Shown here piece by piece: positions 45,669-57,661 of a stretch of 64,000 bases of DNA. The translations under genes and the position numbers were made by a program. Under the pieces are notes generated by a model. It saw only the letters and a program-made list of their open reading frames with translations. It made no database searches and had not been told where the DNA came from. The stretch's first letter is position 1; each line of letters begins with the position of its first letter. This DNA is from Pyxicephalus adspersus (lineage: Eukaryota; Chordata; Amphibia; Anura; Pyxicephalidae), in the NCBI RefSeq assembly GCF_032062135.1, contig NC_092860.1, positions 153,972,097 through 154,036,096 of the forward strand, written 5' to 3'.

Positions 45669-45960
45669 CTGAGTGTAACCATACAGATTCAACAGCTGAG
45701 CCATTTGGAGAGTGGTATCTGATCGGAGGTCTCCAATGAAACCAGCCACGTTATCCCACTCCATACAGGAATAATTTGGAGCTTCCTTTGTATGTCCAGA
45801 CAAGATTTGTAGAACATCTTTTGTAGCTTTCTTCACATCTCCACAAGAATCATACAAATTATACCCCAGACTCACATTAGGCAGAATATCCGGATTGGAG
45901 TTTATCTCATTAATAGCGAATATAAATGCCAAGACATGGGCATATTCTCTATCAATGACA
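45669..45960 (-). pseudogene. V2R exon 2 (start of ligand-binding domain)
   Basis: 292 bp with acceptor ATTTTCACAG and donor CAG|GTAAGAG. It reads VIDREYAHVLAFIFAINEIN, PDILPNVSLGYNLYDSCGD, SCMEWDNVAGFIGDLRSDT and AQLLNLYGYTQ, the classical first Venus flytrap block with the GYxxYDSC and GYTQ landmarks. Phase 2 in and phase 0 out. Open and undamaged. Confidence 0.92.
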
Positions 45961-46369
45961 CTGTGAAAATGAAAATGGGATTTGTTACTGTCTACAGTAC
46001 ATCAGGAAATAAAAAATTCTAGATATTACCTTTGTGCTGGCCACTATCCTCACCTTCGGTGTCCTGACTTTTTCTTTTGTTCCTTGCTTTTCTATAAAGT
46101 ATTTTATGTAGCAGTAGCAGTGCTCTCAGATGGAGCCTATTAACAAATTGATAGAACATTTCACTTTAGCTCATATACTGTTAGCAATCATTTGTATCAT
46201 GTATTTCTATCTTCTCTATGTGTTGGTTTACATAAATGTAACCTGTTTTTCCAGTCCAATATTTTAATTAAAAAAATGTTTATTTCTGTTCAGTTAGATT
46301 CGTAGTTCATGCATGCCTACAATTTTACATTTTCTTTTTTGTTTTGTTAATTTTATTACTGCCACCAAG

Positions 46370-46690
46370 GGTATGAAAAACAGTATACAAAGGGGTGACA
46401 GGACCTCTTTATGGGCAGATAAGGAGTACAATACACATCATTAGCTAACCAGTAGAGTAACAGCTATGGGTGGTGGTATTTTGAAGAATAGTCAAGGTAA
46501 GCTGAGGCAGGCAGCAGTCAAGCAAAGTCAGGGGTCAAGTACCAGAAATCCAGAGCGTAGGCTCCAGTGACATAGGGACAACTGAAGATAGAGAGAAACA
46601 CAGGAGACACAGGAAGTGACAGGAGGCACGGGGGACACAGGGGTCACCAGAAGCAGCAAGGGGTACGGTGGATAGGTCATCATCCACGGC
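46370..46690. other. Unclassified repeat-like stretch in V2R intron 1
   Basis: Purine-rich stretch with phrases such as GGGGTCAAGTACCAGAAATCC and tandem ACACAGGAGACACAGGAAG and GGGGGACACAGGGGTCAC. It resembles 38930-39110 and 56580-56660 in style; such stretches are common in LTRs, but no ends can be set. Confidence 0.3.
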
Positions 46691-47771
46691 TATCAAGGTC
46701 ATCATCTTTCATACAATTCGATCTGGTGACTTTACTATACTACAATTGGTGTTCCTCCTATGGAAGCTGCACTAGTGAAACATTAAGAGAAATACAAACA
46801 TTATGAGATAGAAAACCGCTGATTGAAGGACACTGATTAACAATGACCTATTCAGTATTGTATGGAGGCTTTAATGTTTTCATTTCTATAGATGTTGTAT
46901 TATTATTAAAGTAAAAATAATGACTATATTTTTTTTTAGAGGTGACCTGGGGCCCTCATGTTAGAGGATTTTTTTTACCTTCTACCCTCTTCTGTGTATA
47001 CCTCATGTGACTTGCAGATATGGGGAGGCCACTATTCGGGGTAATTTGTGGGACTGGTAATTTTCAGAGACAGCAGTCATACTGCATAATGTTTTTCTGT
47101 TTCTTTGTTAAAGAACCAGTTTGCCCTATCTCTAATAAAATAATTTGGAAGTTCTAATGCTAGTTGAATTGGTCCATGGTTTGCTTTTTGTTCTGTATCC
47201 TCCCAGTCTACTCTTTGTCATGCCCCTTTTCATGCTTTTCTGCTCAAAATGTAAATATAACTGTACTTTTAAATATTCAAAATTCAAAATTATGAAAATG
47301 CGGCCATATTATGCAACTATACTACCACTGGCTCAGTAATCAGCCAACAGTCCCAGCGCCTATATTTCTATCCTCACAGGCTCCACATAAAGTGACAATG
47401 TCATAAGCACAGGGGCTGCCATCACTGGCTATCTTTTTACAAATCTAGTATCTATCTTTTAAATCTAGTAACTTTATTATATGTGTTTACATTTCTAGAA
47501 TAAAGAGATGTGAAACTGCTTTCTGTATATGAAGGTTGGAAAAGATTCAGAATTCTTTACTCCTATACTTGTTCTGGAGACATAGAAAGCATCAATACTG
47601 AAACATCATGACAAACCAGCAACCAATATTCTGAATGGCGAGCTCAGCAATTCTATCCTCACACTTCTCACAGGACAGAATCACTTTAAGATATCAAGTG
47701 GTGCTGCAATCATAACATAATCCCAATGTGTAATACATTTCATAAAGCTTTGCATTTTATAGCTGACTTAC

Positions 47772-48008
47772 GCTGAACACATGAAATTGTAGAATAAGCT
47801 TCCCTCCCAACGCCACCGCCACACTACAGAATGCACAGTGAATATTCCTCCTATAGTGATGTCTCCTTCCTGAGAATACTTATACTCAAATGTATAATTC
47901 CTCATAGTCATATCACATTGATGAGCAGAGTTCCTTGTGTCAGATGAGTCGGGGGGCACACACAAAGCAAACAGCCAGAATACTCTTAGTAAATAGTATA
48001 GACAACAT
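47772..48008 (-). pseudogene. V2R exon 1 (signal peptide), one extra base
   Basis: ATG at 48008 opens a hydrophobic leader, MLSILFTKSILAVCFVCA, that fits a secretory signal peptide, but this frame stops soon after. The frame that continues into exon 2 begins after a run of six C (plus strand G 47951-47956): PDSSDTRNSAHQCDM, then EYKYSQEGDITIGGIFTVHS and FYNFMCSA, the typical V2R N-terminus. Dropping one C joins leader and body and makes the exon 236 bp, which gives the right phase to exon 2. Donor AGC|GTAAGT. So the exon carries either a true +1 frameshift or a homopolymer sequencing error. Confidence 0.85.
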
Positions 48009-48135
48009 GGCAGAATCCCTGATAGACTTGATTGAACTCTTCCATTTCATTTCTTTTAAGAATCTCCTTGCTGACAACATACAGAATCCTGACACTGATT
48101 TCAAGACTTAGGTAAAGTACAGAGACAGTGTCAGG

Positions 48136-48143
48136 TTTATAAA
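48136..48143 (-). promoter_or_regulatory. Candidate TATA box of the V2R gene
   Basis: TTTATAAA lies about 130 bp upstream of the exon 1 ATG on the minus strand, with CCTGACACTGTCTCTGTAC after it, giving a 5' UTR of about 100 bases. It is a positional guess. Confidence 0.35.
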
Positions 48144-48144
48144 G

Positions 48145-50529
48145 GATGAAGCTGTTATTTTTTACTGATACAATGAAATATAAATATTGCAGAACCTTGA
48201 AAAAGACAACCTAAAATAGGCAAAGCCCACAAGAACTTATTGTACTATTTTTTTTAACCAACTAACATTAATGTAGATTTTAAACACTTAGTACTGATAT
48301 TCATCATATTTATTGAAAACTTCAGCTGATGCATACATGGTAAAAACACGTAGGGTGATAAGAAAATGATAACATTGGGTTTAGTCATGAATGGGGGTTT
48401 TCTATGGGTTGGATCATGATTTTTTTGTTCCTGCAAGCAACCAAACTAAACCAGAAAGAATCAGCATGACTTACCCAAAGGCCAACCTCTCAGAATACAG
48501 ACACTGCAATTATCAATGGCTTTTGAATTCCACAATTCAACACCGCTCTTTCCAGCTATCTCAGCCACCCAGCTTGCCTGCCAGTTAAAACTTGTTAGAA
48601 TCTAATATCTCTAATATCAAAACATGATGATTCAAATCACATGCCACTCCACTAAAACCCCTTTAGTATTCAGGCCAAGCAATTCCTTGCCTGTAGAAGG
48701 TGTTCTTAATAGAATCCAAGAAAAAAGCCTTCTCCCCCACTGCTACTTACAGTACTACTGAATCCCTATAACATTTGTCTTACCTTACCGGTGTTAGGAG
48801 GGTGGACAGACTGGATGATGCCCTACGGAAGGTACCATGTAGATTCCCAATGCAATTCACAATTTTAATGTCAAAGGTTAAATGACCATAATCTACAGGT
48901 TACCCACTCCAGTTTGTGTAATACTAGAAGAGTCTGTTTTGGGAAACCGAGTTTGAAGCTATGGCGCTATAAGGCTATTTGAAATAAATTGGAATAATAT
49001 CACCAAGAAGCCAACAAGACAGCTTAAGCTGGAATCAGCATCCCTGGTCAAAGGAAATATATTGGATAAATATTGTTGCTGATTAAGCAGAGGAGAAATT
49101 CAGATGTAAGCATGAAACCAACATAAGTGATGATGTTACTGGCCAATAGATTGCTGGGTGAAAGGAAGGGGTTAAAATAACAGATTCCATAAAAGAATCA
49201 TTTACGGACAACTAGTCCTGGAGATCCTTGTTTTATGTTTCAGCTTCCAGGTCCTACGTCCATTGTACAGCTATCAATAAATATATCCCAGTTGCTGGTT
49301 GCTTAGAGTTTACCCAATGATTACAGTTTATTGTGAGACACTAATAATGATTTTATAATCAGTGGTGGCTTTGGTCATTAGATTTTCTAAACCGGAAGTT
49401 ATCTTACATTTTACAATGGAAAATGGAAATAGACTGGAAGAGAATGGAAACTGATTCAAGGTCATTATCAAAAGGAGGACTAGTCATCACCAATAGGACA
49501 CCAAGGGGTTCTTAGTGTTACATGGTGCATTCATGAAATGCATGGAGGGAAATAATCTGCAGTTGCTTCTCAAACCATAGTAGCAGATCACCAGGCATTG
49601 GCTAGTACCATTTTAGCTGAAGTAAAAGGTTAGTCAACAATTTAAACCGGTTATTTGTAAAAACTGAGGACTTCAAATTTATAAGGGCCTCCACAGGGCA
49701 AAAGAGTGTCCCACAATAGTATAGGCCATTTGATATACACGTGTCCAAAATCTCCTCACCTTGGGACACTCCTACCAAATATAGTATATTGTACCTGCTG
49801 TTCTACATCCCTTGAAGCAATCACCAGAGCAAGTAGTTTTAAACTTAGCCCAACAAGATGGCACCATGAACCATAAATGGCCGAGAGGACTCCCTTCACA
49901 AAGGGATCTTGTACACATAACCGCTCAAACCAGGTCATGTTAAAGAGACCAGAAGACCTCTCAAATCTGACATCTCTAATCTGGCACGTTTCACCCTTAG
50001 GCTTCCTCTGGGGATATGCAGAGACTTTTGGAACAGCTGTATAATAGAGCCTAACAAAACATGGAAAAGTCTGAATAATCTATTACATGTACAATTACAA
50101 TGTCTTCATTCATAGAAAATATATATTAAATCAACACTGCTTGTTAAGACATTACTTACAATTGATGAGGTTCAAAATAAATAGAAAGTATTCATTAATT
50201 AAAACTAGTTAGTTTTTTAATACAGTACTGGGTATTATGTAGTTACATAGAAAATTCTAAAAAGGATATGCACTAAAGAATCAGCCTCACTGAACAGTCA
50301 ATCATACTAAGTCATAATTAGTTCATTACCATGTCACTAATAGAATCATCACTTGAGGTTACTATGTCTTAAACGTCAGTAAGAACTAAATAGTGAAAAT
50401 AAAAAAATTGTAATTATATAGAAAATTCAGAAAGACACTTACTTCAGGGATGTAGGTAATGTCTTGTGATATACATGCACTCCTTAAATTTAAAAGACAT
50501 TCCAATACCAAGTCTAAAAGGTTATATTT
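48145..50529. other. Region upstream of the V2R gene, no gene recognised
   Basis: AT-rich DNA. A stretch at 49500-50020 may be an old repeat: minus-strand phrases such as CPVEALINLKSSVF and NNRFKLLTNLLLQLKWY in shifting frames look derived from a protein, but I cannot name it. AATAAATATATCC near 49278 could be a poly(A) signal of an unseen unit. Confidence 0.3.
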
Positions 50530-51419
50530 TAGGGATGAGCGAATTTCTCAAAATTTCGATTCGGCCGGTTCGCCAAATTTTCGGAAAAGATTTGCTTTGA
50601 TCCGAATTATTTTGCGGCGAATCGCGTTAAAAAACGTCTATTTACGTCCTGCAGAGAGCCTTGATAGTGGTGTAGAACACTGTGCCTTGCAGTAACATGC
50701 ATAGGGAGTCTGCTGTGGTAGTGAAATAATACTGTGAGTCAGTCTGACATGCAGATGACAGGCATCGCTATTAGAATCACTGCACACTTTACTTATTTGG
50801 GCAGTCACGGGGCCAAAACTGAATCAAGTATGAACTCAGCCTTACAGGTCCATGTTAACATCAAAAAGAAGCGCACTCCTTTTACACCCTTGTCAGCTGA
50901 TTCCACAAAGATGCCTGCAGAACCTGTACTAATAACCGCTTATACAAGTAGAGCCCCCCCGACAGAGTGGAGAGGGTGTCAGCAGTAAGTTTGTGTTGAT
51001 GTCACTGATTATTTTGCCCTTCCTCTGATCCATCACAACAATAACCCATAAAAAACGGATCCTGTCTGTGGAGCATCTGCCTTCACCCGGTCAGCATTTG
51101 CTCAATAATCCATCAGTATTGCTAATGCCAAAAAAACAGTGGAGTGGATCCAAAACAAATATGACACGTGAATAGAATATTTGCATGTCTTCTGTGTTTT
51201 GTACCCACTCATGCTTTTGGCTACCAAATCATAAGCCAATTCTGATGGGACCATACAGGCCTTACAGCTGCTACACAGACAGGATTTGTGCGTATCTTTT
51301 TTCCTTCCGACAGATCAGAAGAAGGGTCAAATAAATAGTGATGTCATCCAGGCCAAAAAGGCAAAATAGTGGCCCAGTCATGGAGTGGGGAGGGTGGGAG
51401 AACAGCTTGAGTGGCACAA

Positions 51420-52735
51420 TGACATAGTGGTGAGGTGGAAGCAGCATGAGGAAACCACAGAGTGGCCCAATGACAGAGTCTGGAGGTGGCAGCAGCAGCA
51501 GCATCAGGAGGAGGCCACAGAGTGGCACAATGACAGAGTCTAGAGTTGGCGACATCATCAGGAGGCTACAGAGTGGCACAATGACAGAGTGTAGAGGTAG
51601 CGGCAGCATGAGTAGGCCACAGAGTGGCACATTGACAGAGTCTGGAGGTGGCGACAGCATCAGGAGGCCACAGAGTGGCACAATGACATAGTGTTGAGGT
51701 AGCGGCAGCATCAGGAGGCCCAAGAGTGGCACAATGACAGAGTGTGGAGTTGACGTCATCAGCAGCATCAGGCGAGGACCACAGAGTGGCATATTGACAG
51801 AGTCTGAAAGTTGGGGCCTCTTGATCCTTCCTACTTTCGGGTTAGGAGCAGGAGGTGTCATAAAATTTACGACAGGGATAACTGGCCACAGAGTGGCACA
51901 ATGGCAGAGTCTAGAGTTGGTGACAGCATCAGGAGGCTACAGAGTGGCACATCGACAGAGTGTGGAGGTGGCAGCAGCATGAGTCAGCCACAGAGTGGCA
52001 CAATGACAGAGTCTGGAGGTGGTGGCAGCATGGGTAGGCCACAGAGTGACACAATGACAGAGTCATGAGGTGGTGGTAGCAGCAGCATTAGGCAGAGACA
52101 ACAGAGTGGCACAATGAAATAGTCTGGAGGTGGTGGCAGCAGCAACATCAGGAGGAGACCACAGAGTGGGACAATGAGAGAGTCTGGAGTTGGCGACAGC
52201 ATCAGGAGGCTACAGAGTGGCACAATGACATAGTGTGGAGATTGCAGCAGCAGCATCAGGAGACCACAGAGTGGCACAACGACAGAGTGTGAAGGTGGCA
52301 GCAGCTTCAGGAGGCCACAGAGTTGCACAAGGACAGATTCTGGAGTTGGGGACAGCATCAGGAGGCCACAGAGTGGCACAACGACAGAGTGTGGAGGTGT
52401 CGGCAGCATGAGTCAGCCACAGAGTGGCACAATGACACTTTGGAGGTGGTGGCAGCATGAGTCAGCCACAGAGTGGCACAATGACAGAGTCTGGAGGTGG
52501 CAACAGCATCAGGAGACCACAGAGCGGCAAGGTGACATAGTATGGAGATGGCAGCAGCAGCATCAGGAGACCACAGAGCGGCACAACGACAGAGTGTGGA
52601 GGTGTCGGCAGCATGAGTCAGCCACAGAGTGGCACAATGACAGAGTCTGGAGGTGGAAACAGCATCAGGAGACCACAGAGTGGCACAATGACAGAGTGTG
52701 GAGGCAGCATCAGGAGGCCACAGAGTGTTAAGGAG
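51420..52735. repeat. Minisatellite, about 50-60-bp unit, over 20 copies
   Basis: The unit is built on CCACAGAGTGGCACAATGACAG followed by AGTCTGGAGGTGGC and GCAGCAGCATCAGGAGG; the last part varies in the number of CAG/CAGCAG steps. One interruption lies at 51810-51880 (AGTTGGGGCCTCTTGATCC...). Copies differ in a few bases, and pairs of unit types (CAATGACAGAGTCTGG and CAACGACAGAGTGTGG) alternate. Long Leu/Pro- or Ser/Gly-rich frames across it on both strands are repeat artefacts. Confidence 0.92.
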
Positions 52736-52897
52736 ACAGACTAGGGCAATGGGTGGCAATACCACTACCAGCTGACGAAGGTGGGTGAAAGAAGGAGCAC
52801 TTGGCATCTGATGTGTGGCATTAGGCTGGTGGCAGCATCAGAGTAGTAGCTGAGACAAGTAGCCAGAAGAAACCGGTCTCTTTTGTCAAGGTTTGGG

Positions 52898-54960
52898 TCA
52901 TGTGGCATTGATCATCCAATCAGATGCATCAGGCATTGGTGGGTGGAAATCCTGGCTGATCCACACCTTATTCATCTTGACAAAGGTCAGTCTCTCCACA
53001 TTTTGGGTGGACAGGTGAGTTCTTCTTGGGGTAACTATGGCCCCTGCTGCACTAAACACCCACTCTGATGCCGAACTACTGGCCAGGCAGGACAGCTTTT
53101 CCAGGGCAAACTCGGCCAGTTGCTGCCACAAATCCAGTTTGGCTGACCAGTAGTCCAGCAGATCTTCAATGACGGCTGGCAGGGTGCACTCCATGTATGC
53201 CACCGCCTGCTGGTTCAGGTTCTGCTCTATGTCTAGCTGCTGGTCAGTAGTTTCTTCAGTATGCGGCTGCAGAAAGCTGCTCATCAGCAAATCTAGACTC
53301 AAGTGGCTGATGATTGAGCTGGTACCGCTCCTGCCACCCCATCCCTCCACAGCAGCCATGGCAGTGGAACGTGAGTGCTGGGGGATCCCCAGGTCAGACC
53401 TGCGAGAGGATGGACGATGGCGCAGATAGTCAGCGGCCAACTGACTACATAGGATGTCTCTGTAGTAGTTCAGTTTGTCCTCAGCGGGTGTAAAAAAGGC
53501 CCCCATTTTGGACCGGTAGCGTGGGTCCAACAATGTGGAAATCAGAAGTCATCCCTCTGCCGAATGGTGACAATTCGGCTGTCACTGGCCAAGCAAGTGA
53601 GCATGCAGTGGGCCATTTCTGCATGCGACTCGAAGGGACTCCCTGCTTCCATCTCCACTGCATACTGCCACGGTGTGTCTGGGTCCTCTGCCTCATCTTC
53701 CTTATCTCCCTTTTGCTCCTCTTGCTACTCCTGCTCCTCCTCTCCTGTCACTTGAGTAGAAAAACCACCCATTTCGCTATACATTGCCTTTGATCCAATG
53801 TCCTCCTCCTCCTCCAGTTCAGTCCCCACAGGGCTCATGTTGCCGTGTGATCTAGGCGCCACGTCTCCAGTCCCCTGACCAGCCATATTTACCAGCATCT
53901 GTTCCAGAACATGAAGTAGTGGAATGACGTTGTTCATCCCATAGTCCTGGCGACTGGCCTCCTCAAGGGCCTGAGCAATGGCAGGTGTCACACAGGAGCT
54001 GCGACTGGCTGACATCAAAGTTACAAATGGGAGTACTCCTATCTGCTTGGATCAGCAAGAATTTGTTGATGGCTTTCTCTGTTCGTATAGTCGGTCCAAC
54101 ATATGGAGGGTGAAATTCCAACGGGTGAAAACGTCACATATGTTGGGGGATGCCTTTCTGCCGATGCAGCTCAGTGAGGGTGTGCTTTGTGGTGTACGAG
54201 TGGCTGAAGTGCATGCAAAGTTTCCTGGCCATTTTTATGATGTCTTTCAGATGGGTGGAAGACTTCCTGGACCGCTTGACAACCAGATTGAAGACGTGTG
54301 CCATGCAGGGTGCATGGCTCAGTCTTCCTTGACACAGCTCTGACACAATGTTCTTCCCATTTGTCGGTCACCATAGTTTCGATTTTGAGTTGTCGGAATG
54401 ACTGACGAGGAGTAGGAGAAGAAGGAGCATCTGGAACAGCAGAAGATGGAAATTACATACAGCTCCCTTCGGCTGAGGGTGTGGAGCCTGGACATCCTGA
54501 AAGCCGGTGCGTGCCACTGGGTGATGCAGCAGTTTCTGCAGCAGACTGGATCACCACATCGGAGCCACGGTTCTCCCAGACCCCTTTATGGTGACACTGC
54601 ATATCTGGACCCAGGGCCGTGGTGTCAACATTGGCACCCTGGACACGCTTCTGTCCACATAATCTACATATGGCCACGTTAACCTCCCCTGGCGGCTTAA
54701 CAAAAGACTGCCACACCGCCGAGTAAGTGATTTTCCCCCCAACACTCCGCACTTACTGACTGATACTGCCGCAGCCTTCGTGAACCCCTGTACCACTACT
54801 TCCCGGGCAGGTGGTCTACCCCAGGCACGTTTGGCTCCTGACCTCCCACTGCTGCCGCCCTGCTGACTACCAGCCATGCTACCACCTTTCTGGCTCAGCC
54901 ACTGCCTCACGGGCAAGCTGCCACCCTCTTCTCCTGATGATGATGAAGCCCCTTCTTCAC
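52898..54960 (-). pseudogene. hAT transposase (BED finger, C-terminal dimerisation domain)
   Basis: The minus strand from 54.96 kb shows an acidic Ser-rich start, then a BED-type zinc finger: SAVWQSFVKP, ICRLCGQK (about 54725-54650) with a frame change before the expected His pair. Next come CMAHVFNLVVKRS (54305-54265), an Asp/Glu-rich acidic part, and an open 211-residue end: MLDPRYRSKMGAFFTPAEDK, YWSAKLDLWQQLAEFALEKL and SSASEWVFSAAGAIVTPRR with LSTQNVERLTFVKMN. In the last block the usual Ser-Glu-Arg reads Ser-Glu-Trp. Several frame changes (54.65, 54.13, 53.75, 53.53 kb) break it. The protein would cut at the element ends. It is less decayed than the copy at 14.3-15.9 kb. Confidence 0.85.
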
Positions 54961-55012
54961 CCGGCTCCACCTGTAGTGTCCTGGAGCAGGGAGTATGTTG
55001 ATATTTGGACAT

Positions 55013-57163
55013 TTGTGGATATTTGCCTGTTTCCCCTACGTGGAGTTGGAACTTCTTGCTTTGTTTCGCCTGAAAGGGTTAACTTGCACTGTTTAATACT
55101 GTGTAATTGCATTTTATGTGTTGTTATATATATCCTGTTCATTATCACTATATTTACATGGCTCTGTGGAAAGGGTTAATGAATACTGAGAGACTATTGG
55201 AAAAACTGGTAATTTTCCACAGCTGCCATAGGGTTTAAAGAAGCCTATGTTTGGAGGGAAAAATCCAGACTTGTTTACCTTGTTTTGGAGGGAAAAATCC
55301 AGACTTGTTTACCACCAAAAAGCAGACAGCCTGATCTTTTAAATGTCTGGTTGTAGCTCTGATGATTAGTCTGGAAACTTGTTTTTGTCTGTAAAACCTG
55401 CTGTCATTGCCATTGAGTATCATTACATTCATCAAAGGGATACATTTTTGGAGGAGAGGAACGGTGGTACATAAAGATGAAGACTGGCAGCCTTACTGAT
55501 GCAGAGCCACGTTGCAAGCTTCCCTGCATTGGACCATTGAGCAGACCTTGACTGGATAGAAAGGAAGCTCCCTGAGAACATGCAGGACCTTTGCTGAAAA
55601 GAAAGACTTTACTGAAGGCTTCAGTTTCACAACTGTTTGAAGAACCGCCACCACAAAAGACATTTCACCCTCTTGGTGGTTGTGGGGGCTCATACTTGGA
55701 CAACCCCGAGTTTTTCATCCAAAGCTGAATCATGAAAATTCTGGAACCTTACTGGTGATGTGTTAACCAAAAAAATCCTTGATTCTTCTATTCAAATAAA
55801 AACTTTCTATATATTGTGGCATCTATTCATAGATGTTTGTAAGCCTTAAGCTGAATATCTACCACCACAGATTAAAACCAGATGCTAGGAGCCTCTGCCT
55901 TTTAGCAAGTTGGCACTCAGTCCCAGGCCATCAGGGATCGAATGCTGCTACCAGCCATGGAAAAATTAATACTAACATGATAGTATAAAAAGGAGTAGCC
56001 ATTATAATTACAGTTAACAGCTTTCCAATCTCGTCCAATAGGAAATAATTACCATTGCTTTTTCCTAATTCTTCCCTTTTTTCAGAAACCTCTCAAGATC
56101 AGTGCTATTGGTTCTAAAACGTAGGGAAAAAAAACTATTTTCCTGTGCAAGGGTCACGGCCATTATTTGTTGTCACTTGAACATAACTGTAGATGCCATC
56201 AGAACTGTTGACTTGAAAAACTGTAACTGTAACTGCCCAGAGGCCACTCGAGGTTGAGAAAGGATTTGCTGATATGAACAGCCAACAGATTTTCAGGCCG
56301 ATGGTTAGGAGACAGAAAAGCTGAGATGCTTCTTTGTCAAAAAAAACAGAAAAAGCTGTGTAAGGCCCGGATCTAAGTCGGTATTCTACAGATACCAATC
56401 CCCCAATCTATGCTGCAGTCTTCGCCTATAGAAGCCCCCGCTCAGCCTCGGGAGACTGGTTGTGTCTTCCAGCTCTCGGTTGCCCCGTGACTTGGTGCGC
56501 AAAAGATAGTGTCTGGGGATAGGCCAGCAGCTGACCCAGGGCTCACTAAATGCAGAGTACAGAGCTACGCATGCAGAGTAAAGGACAGGAATCCAAAAAA
56601 ACTAGCCAAGGTCCAAAACACAGGTAATCAGTCCATCGCAGTACAAAGGATAAGGCAAAAACATTCAGGGTCACAAGCAGAGGTCGGTCCAGACAGAATT
56701 CAAATGGGTAATTAGAAAAAAAAACGTAGGTCATTAACAGGAAAACTCACAAAAACACTCCAACACAGGTCAGCCCAGTAGGCTATAACAGGCACCTCTG
56801 ACTGGGAGCAGAGAGGCTATAAAGCCCCAGCAGCCAATGACAATTTAGGATTAACAGGAATTATCCAGCAATCAGCTGCACAAAACTCAATTCACTTCAG
56901 ATTAGCAGCCTCAGTGCAGAGGATGCTGAAGGATACCTCAGCCACAGAGATGTTGCAACCTACAGGGTACTGATGTTGCAACCCTAGTGCTAACGTGAGC
57001 CGCCAGAGAGCTTACCACTGATTTAATAAATGTACAAATATCCAAAAAAGAACCTCTATAATTATAGAATAACAGAACCCTGGTAGAAACACCATTAGGC
57101 TTAGCAACAGTGCCATAAGCCCAACTGTATGTACAAAATGTTACACCAAAATTGTACCTGTTA
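55013..57163. other. Unresolved repeat-rich region
   Basis: No gene recognised. Near 55249-55312 the phrase TTTGGAGGGAAAAATCCAGA with the following CTTGTTTACC occurs twice in tandem (34-bp spacing). At about 55680 TGGGGGCTCATACTTGGA resembles a tRNA-Pro primer-binding site, so 55.1-55.7 kb may be an LTR. 56580-56900 has LTR-like phrases (AGGCTATAAAGCCCCAGCAGCC). A minus-strand open frame of 87 codons (56135-56398) matches nothing I know. Confidence 0.3.
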
Positions 57164-57661
57164 CAGGTAGTGCCCGGGTTGCATATGAGATGAGGGGCAT
57201 ATGAGGGACTGTAGGTTTGTTCTTAAATTGAATTTGTATGTAAGTCGGAACAGGTACATTATTTTAATAAATGCAATTAGAACAGAAGTTTGTCTCAACA
57301 TATTATTAGACAGTCAGTTGTCAGTTTATAAAATCCTCACTGTAAGTTAACAAAAAAGTCACAAAAAAAGCAAAAAAAAAACTTTATGGATCCTAGACAT
57401 TCATTAACTTCTGGAGCAAGCTGGGCTTAGATATGCAAAAAGAAACAACTGCAGTTTGTCTTGGTCACTAAAGAGTTACAAGAGGCTTCAGAAAGAGCTC
57501 ACCCCCTAAGATCAACCCAAAACCTCCTGCTGTGTTTAGCAAAAGATTTCTTCTGCAAGTCATGTAAACTGCCCCTCCCCCGTTCAAGCCTCTGTTCTGC
57601 ACAGGAACAAGCAGGGAAGCCCCGTTCCTATGTCCGATGTCCTTAACTCGGGGATTACCTG
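57164..57661. mobile_element. TA-flanked MITE (CAGGTARTSCCCGRGTT ends)
   Basis: The left end TA-CAGGTAGTGCCCGGGTTG and right end TTAACTCGGGGATTACCTG-TA are complements with TA on both sides, 498 bp long. The inner phrase GTTCTTAAATTGAATTTGTA with TGTAAGTCGGAACAGGTAC is a conserved motif of this mariner/pogo-type MITE group. No coding capacity. Confidence 0.8.

Larger units (their letters stand above)
18505..48008 (-). pseudogene. Six-exon V2R receptor gene disabled by small indels
   Basis: All six coding exons of a vomeronasal type-2 receptor lie in order on the minus strand: 48008-47772, 45960-45669, 43550-42764, 39957-39730, 21659-21536 and 19403-18505. Each is bounded by AG/GT sites, and sizes (about 237, 292, 787, 228, 124, 899) and phases match the V2R pattern. 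Removing one extra C from exon 1 and the net 19 extra bases from exon 3 gives 848 codons, the usual V2R length. As read, exon 1 is out of frame with its ATG and exon 3 begins with a TAG at its third codon. Everything else is open, including all seven TM segments, which argues for recent loss or for sequence errors. Intron 4 is about 18 kb because of nested transposons. Exons 1-4 and 5-6 could come from two copies, but the phases fit one gene. Confidence 0.8.
50530..55012 (-). mobile_element. hAT element with BED-finger transposase and large minisatellite
   Basis: The plus-strand left end starts TAGGGATGAGCGAATTTCTC, a hAT-like terminus (equal to the element's 3' side). Inward come the block shared with 12580-12951, a 1.3-kb minisatellite (51420-52735) and the transposase on the minus strand (52898-54960). 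The 5' terminus beyond 55012 was not found. Same plan as the copy at 13.1-17.4 kb. Confidence 0.75.

Noticed and set aside
51271..51861. 196-codon Leu/Pro-rich open frame on the minus strand, with further frames at 51984-52409 and 52358-52807
   Set aside because: They lie on the minisatellite and repeat with its unit; no conserved domain, and similar frames exist on the other strand.
54670..54700. TTAACCTCCCCTGGCGG, resembling the TTAA MITE start
   Set aside because: It lies within the BED-finger coding part of the hAT transposase, with no MITE interior following; a chance match.
56135..56398. 87-codon minus-strand frame that looks compositionally normal
   Set aside because: No motif, no splice context and no related copy in the window; kept only as part of an unresolved region.
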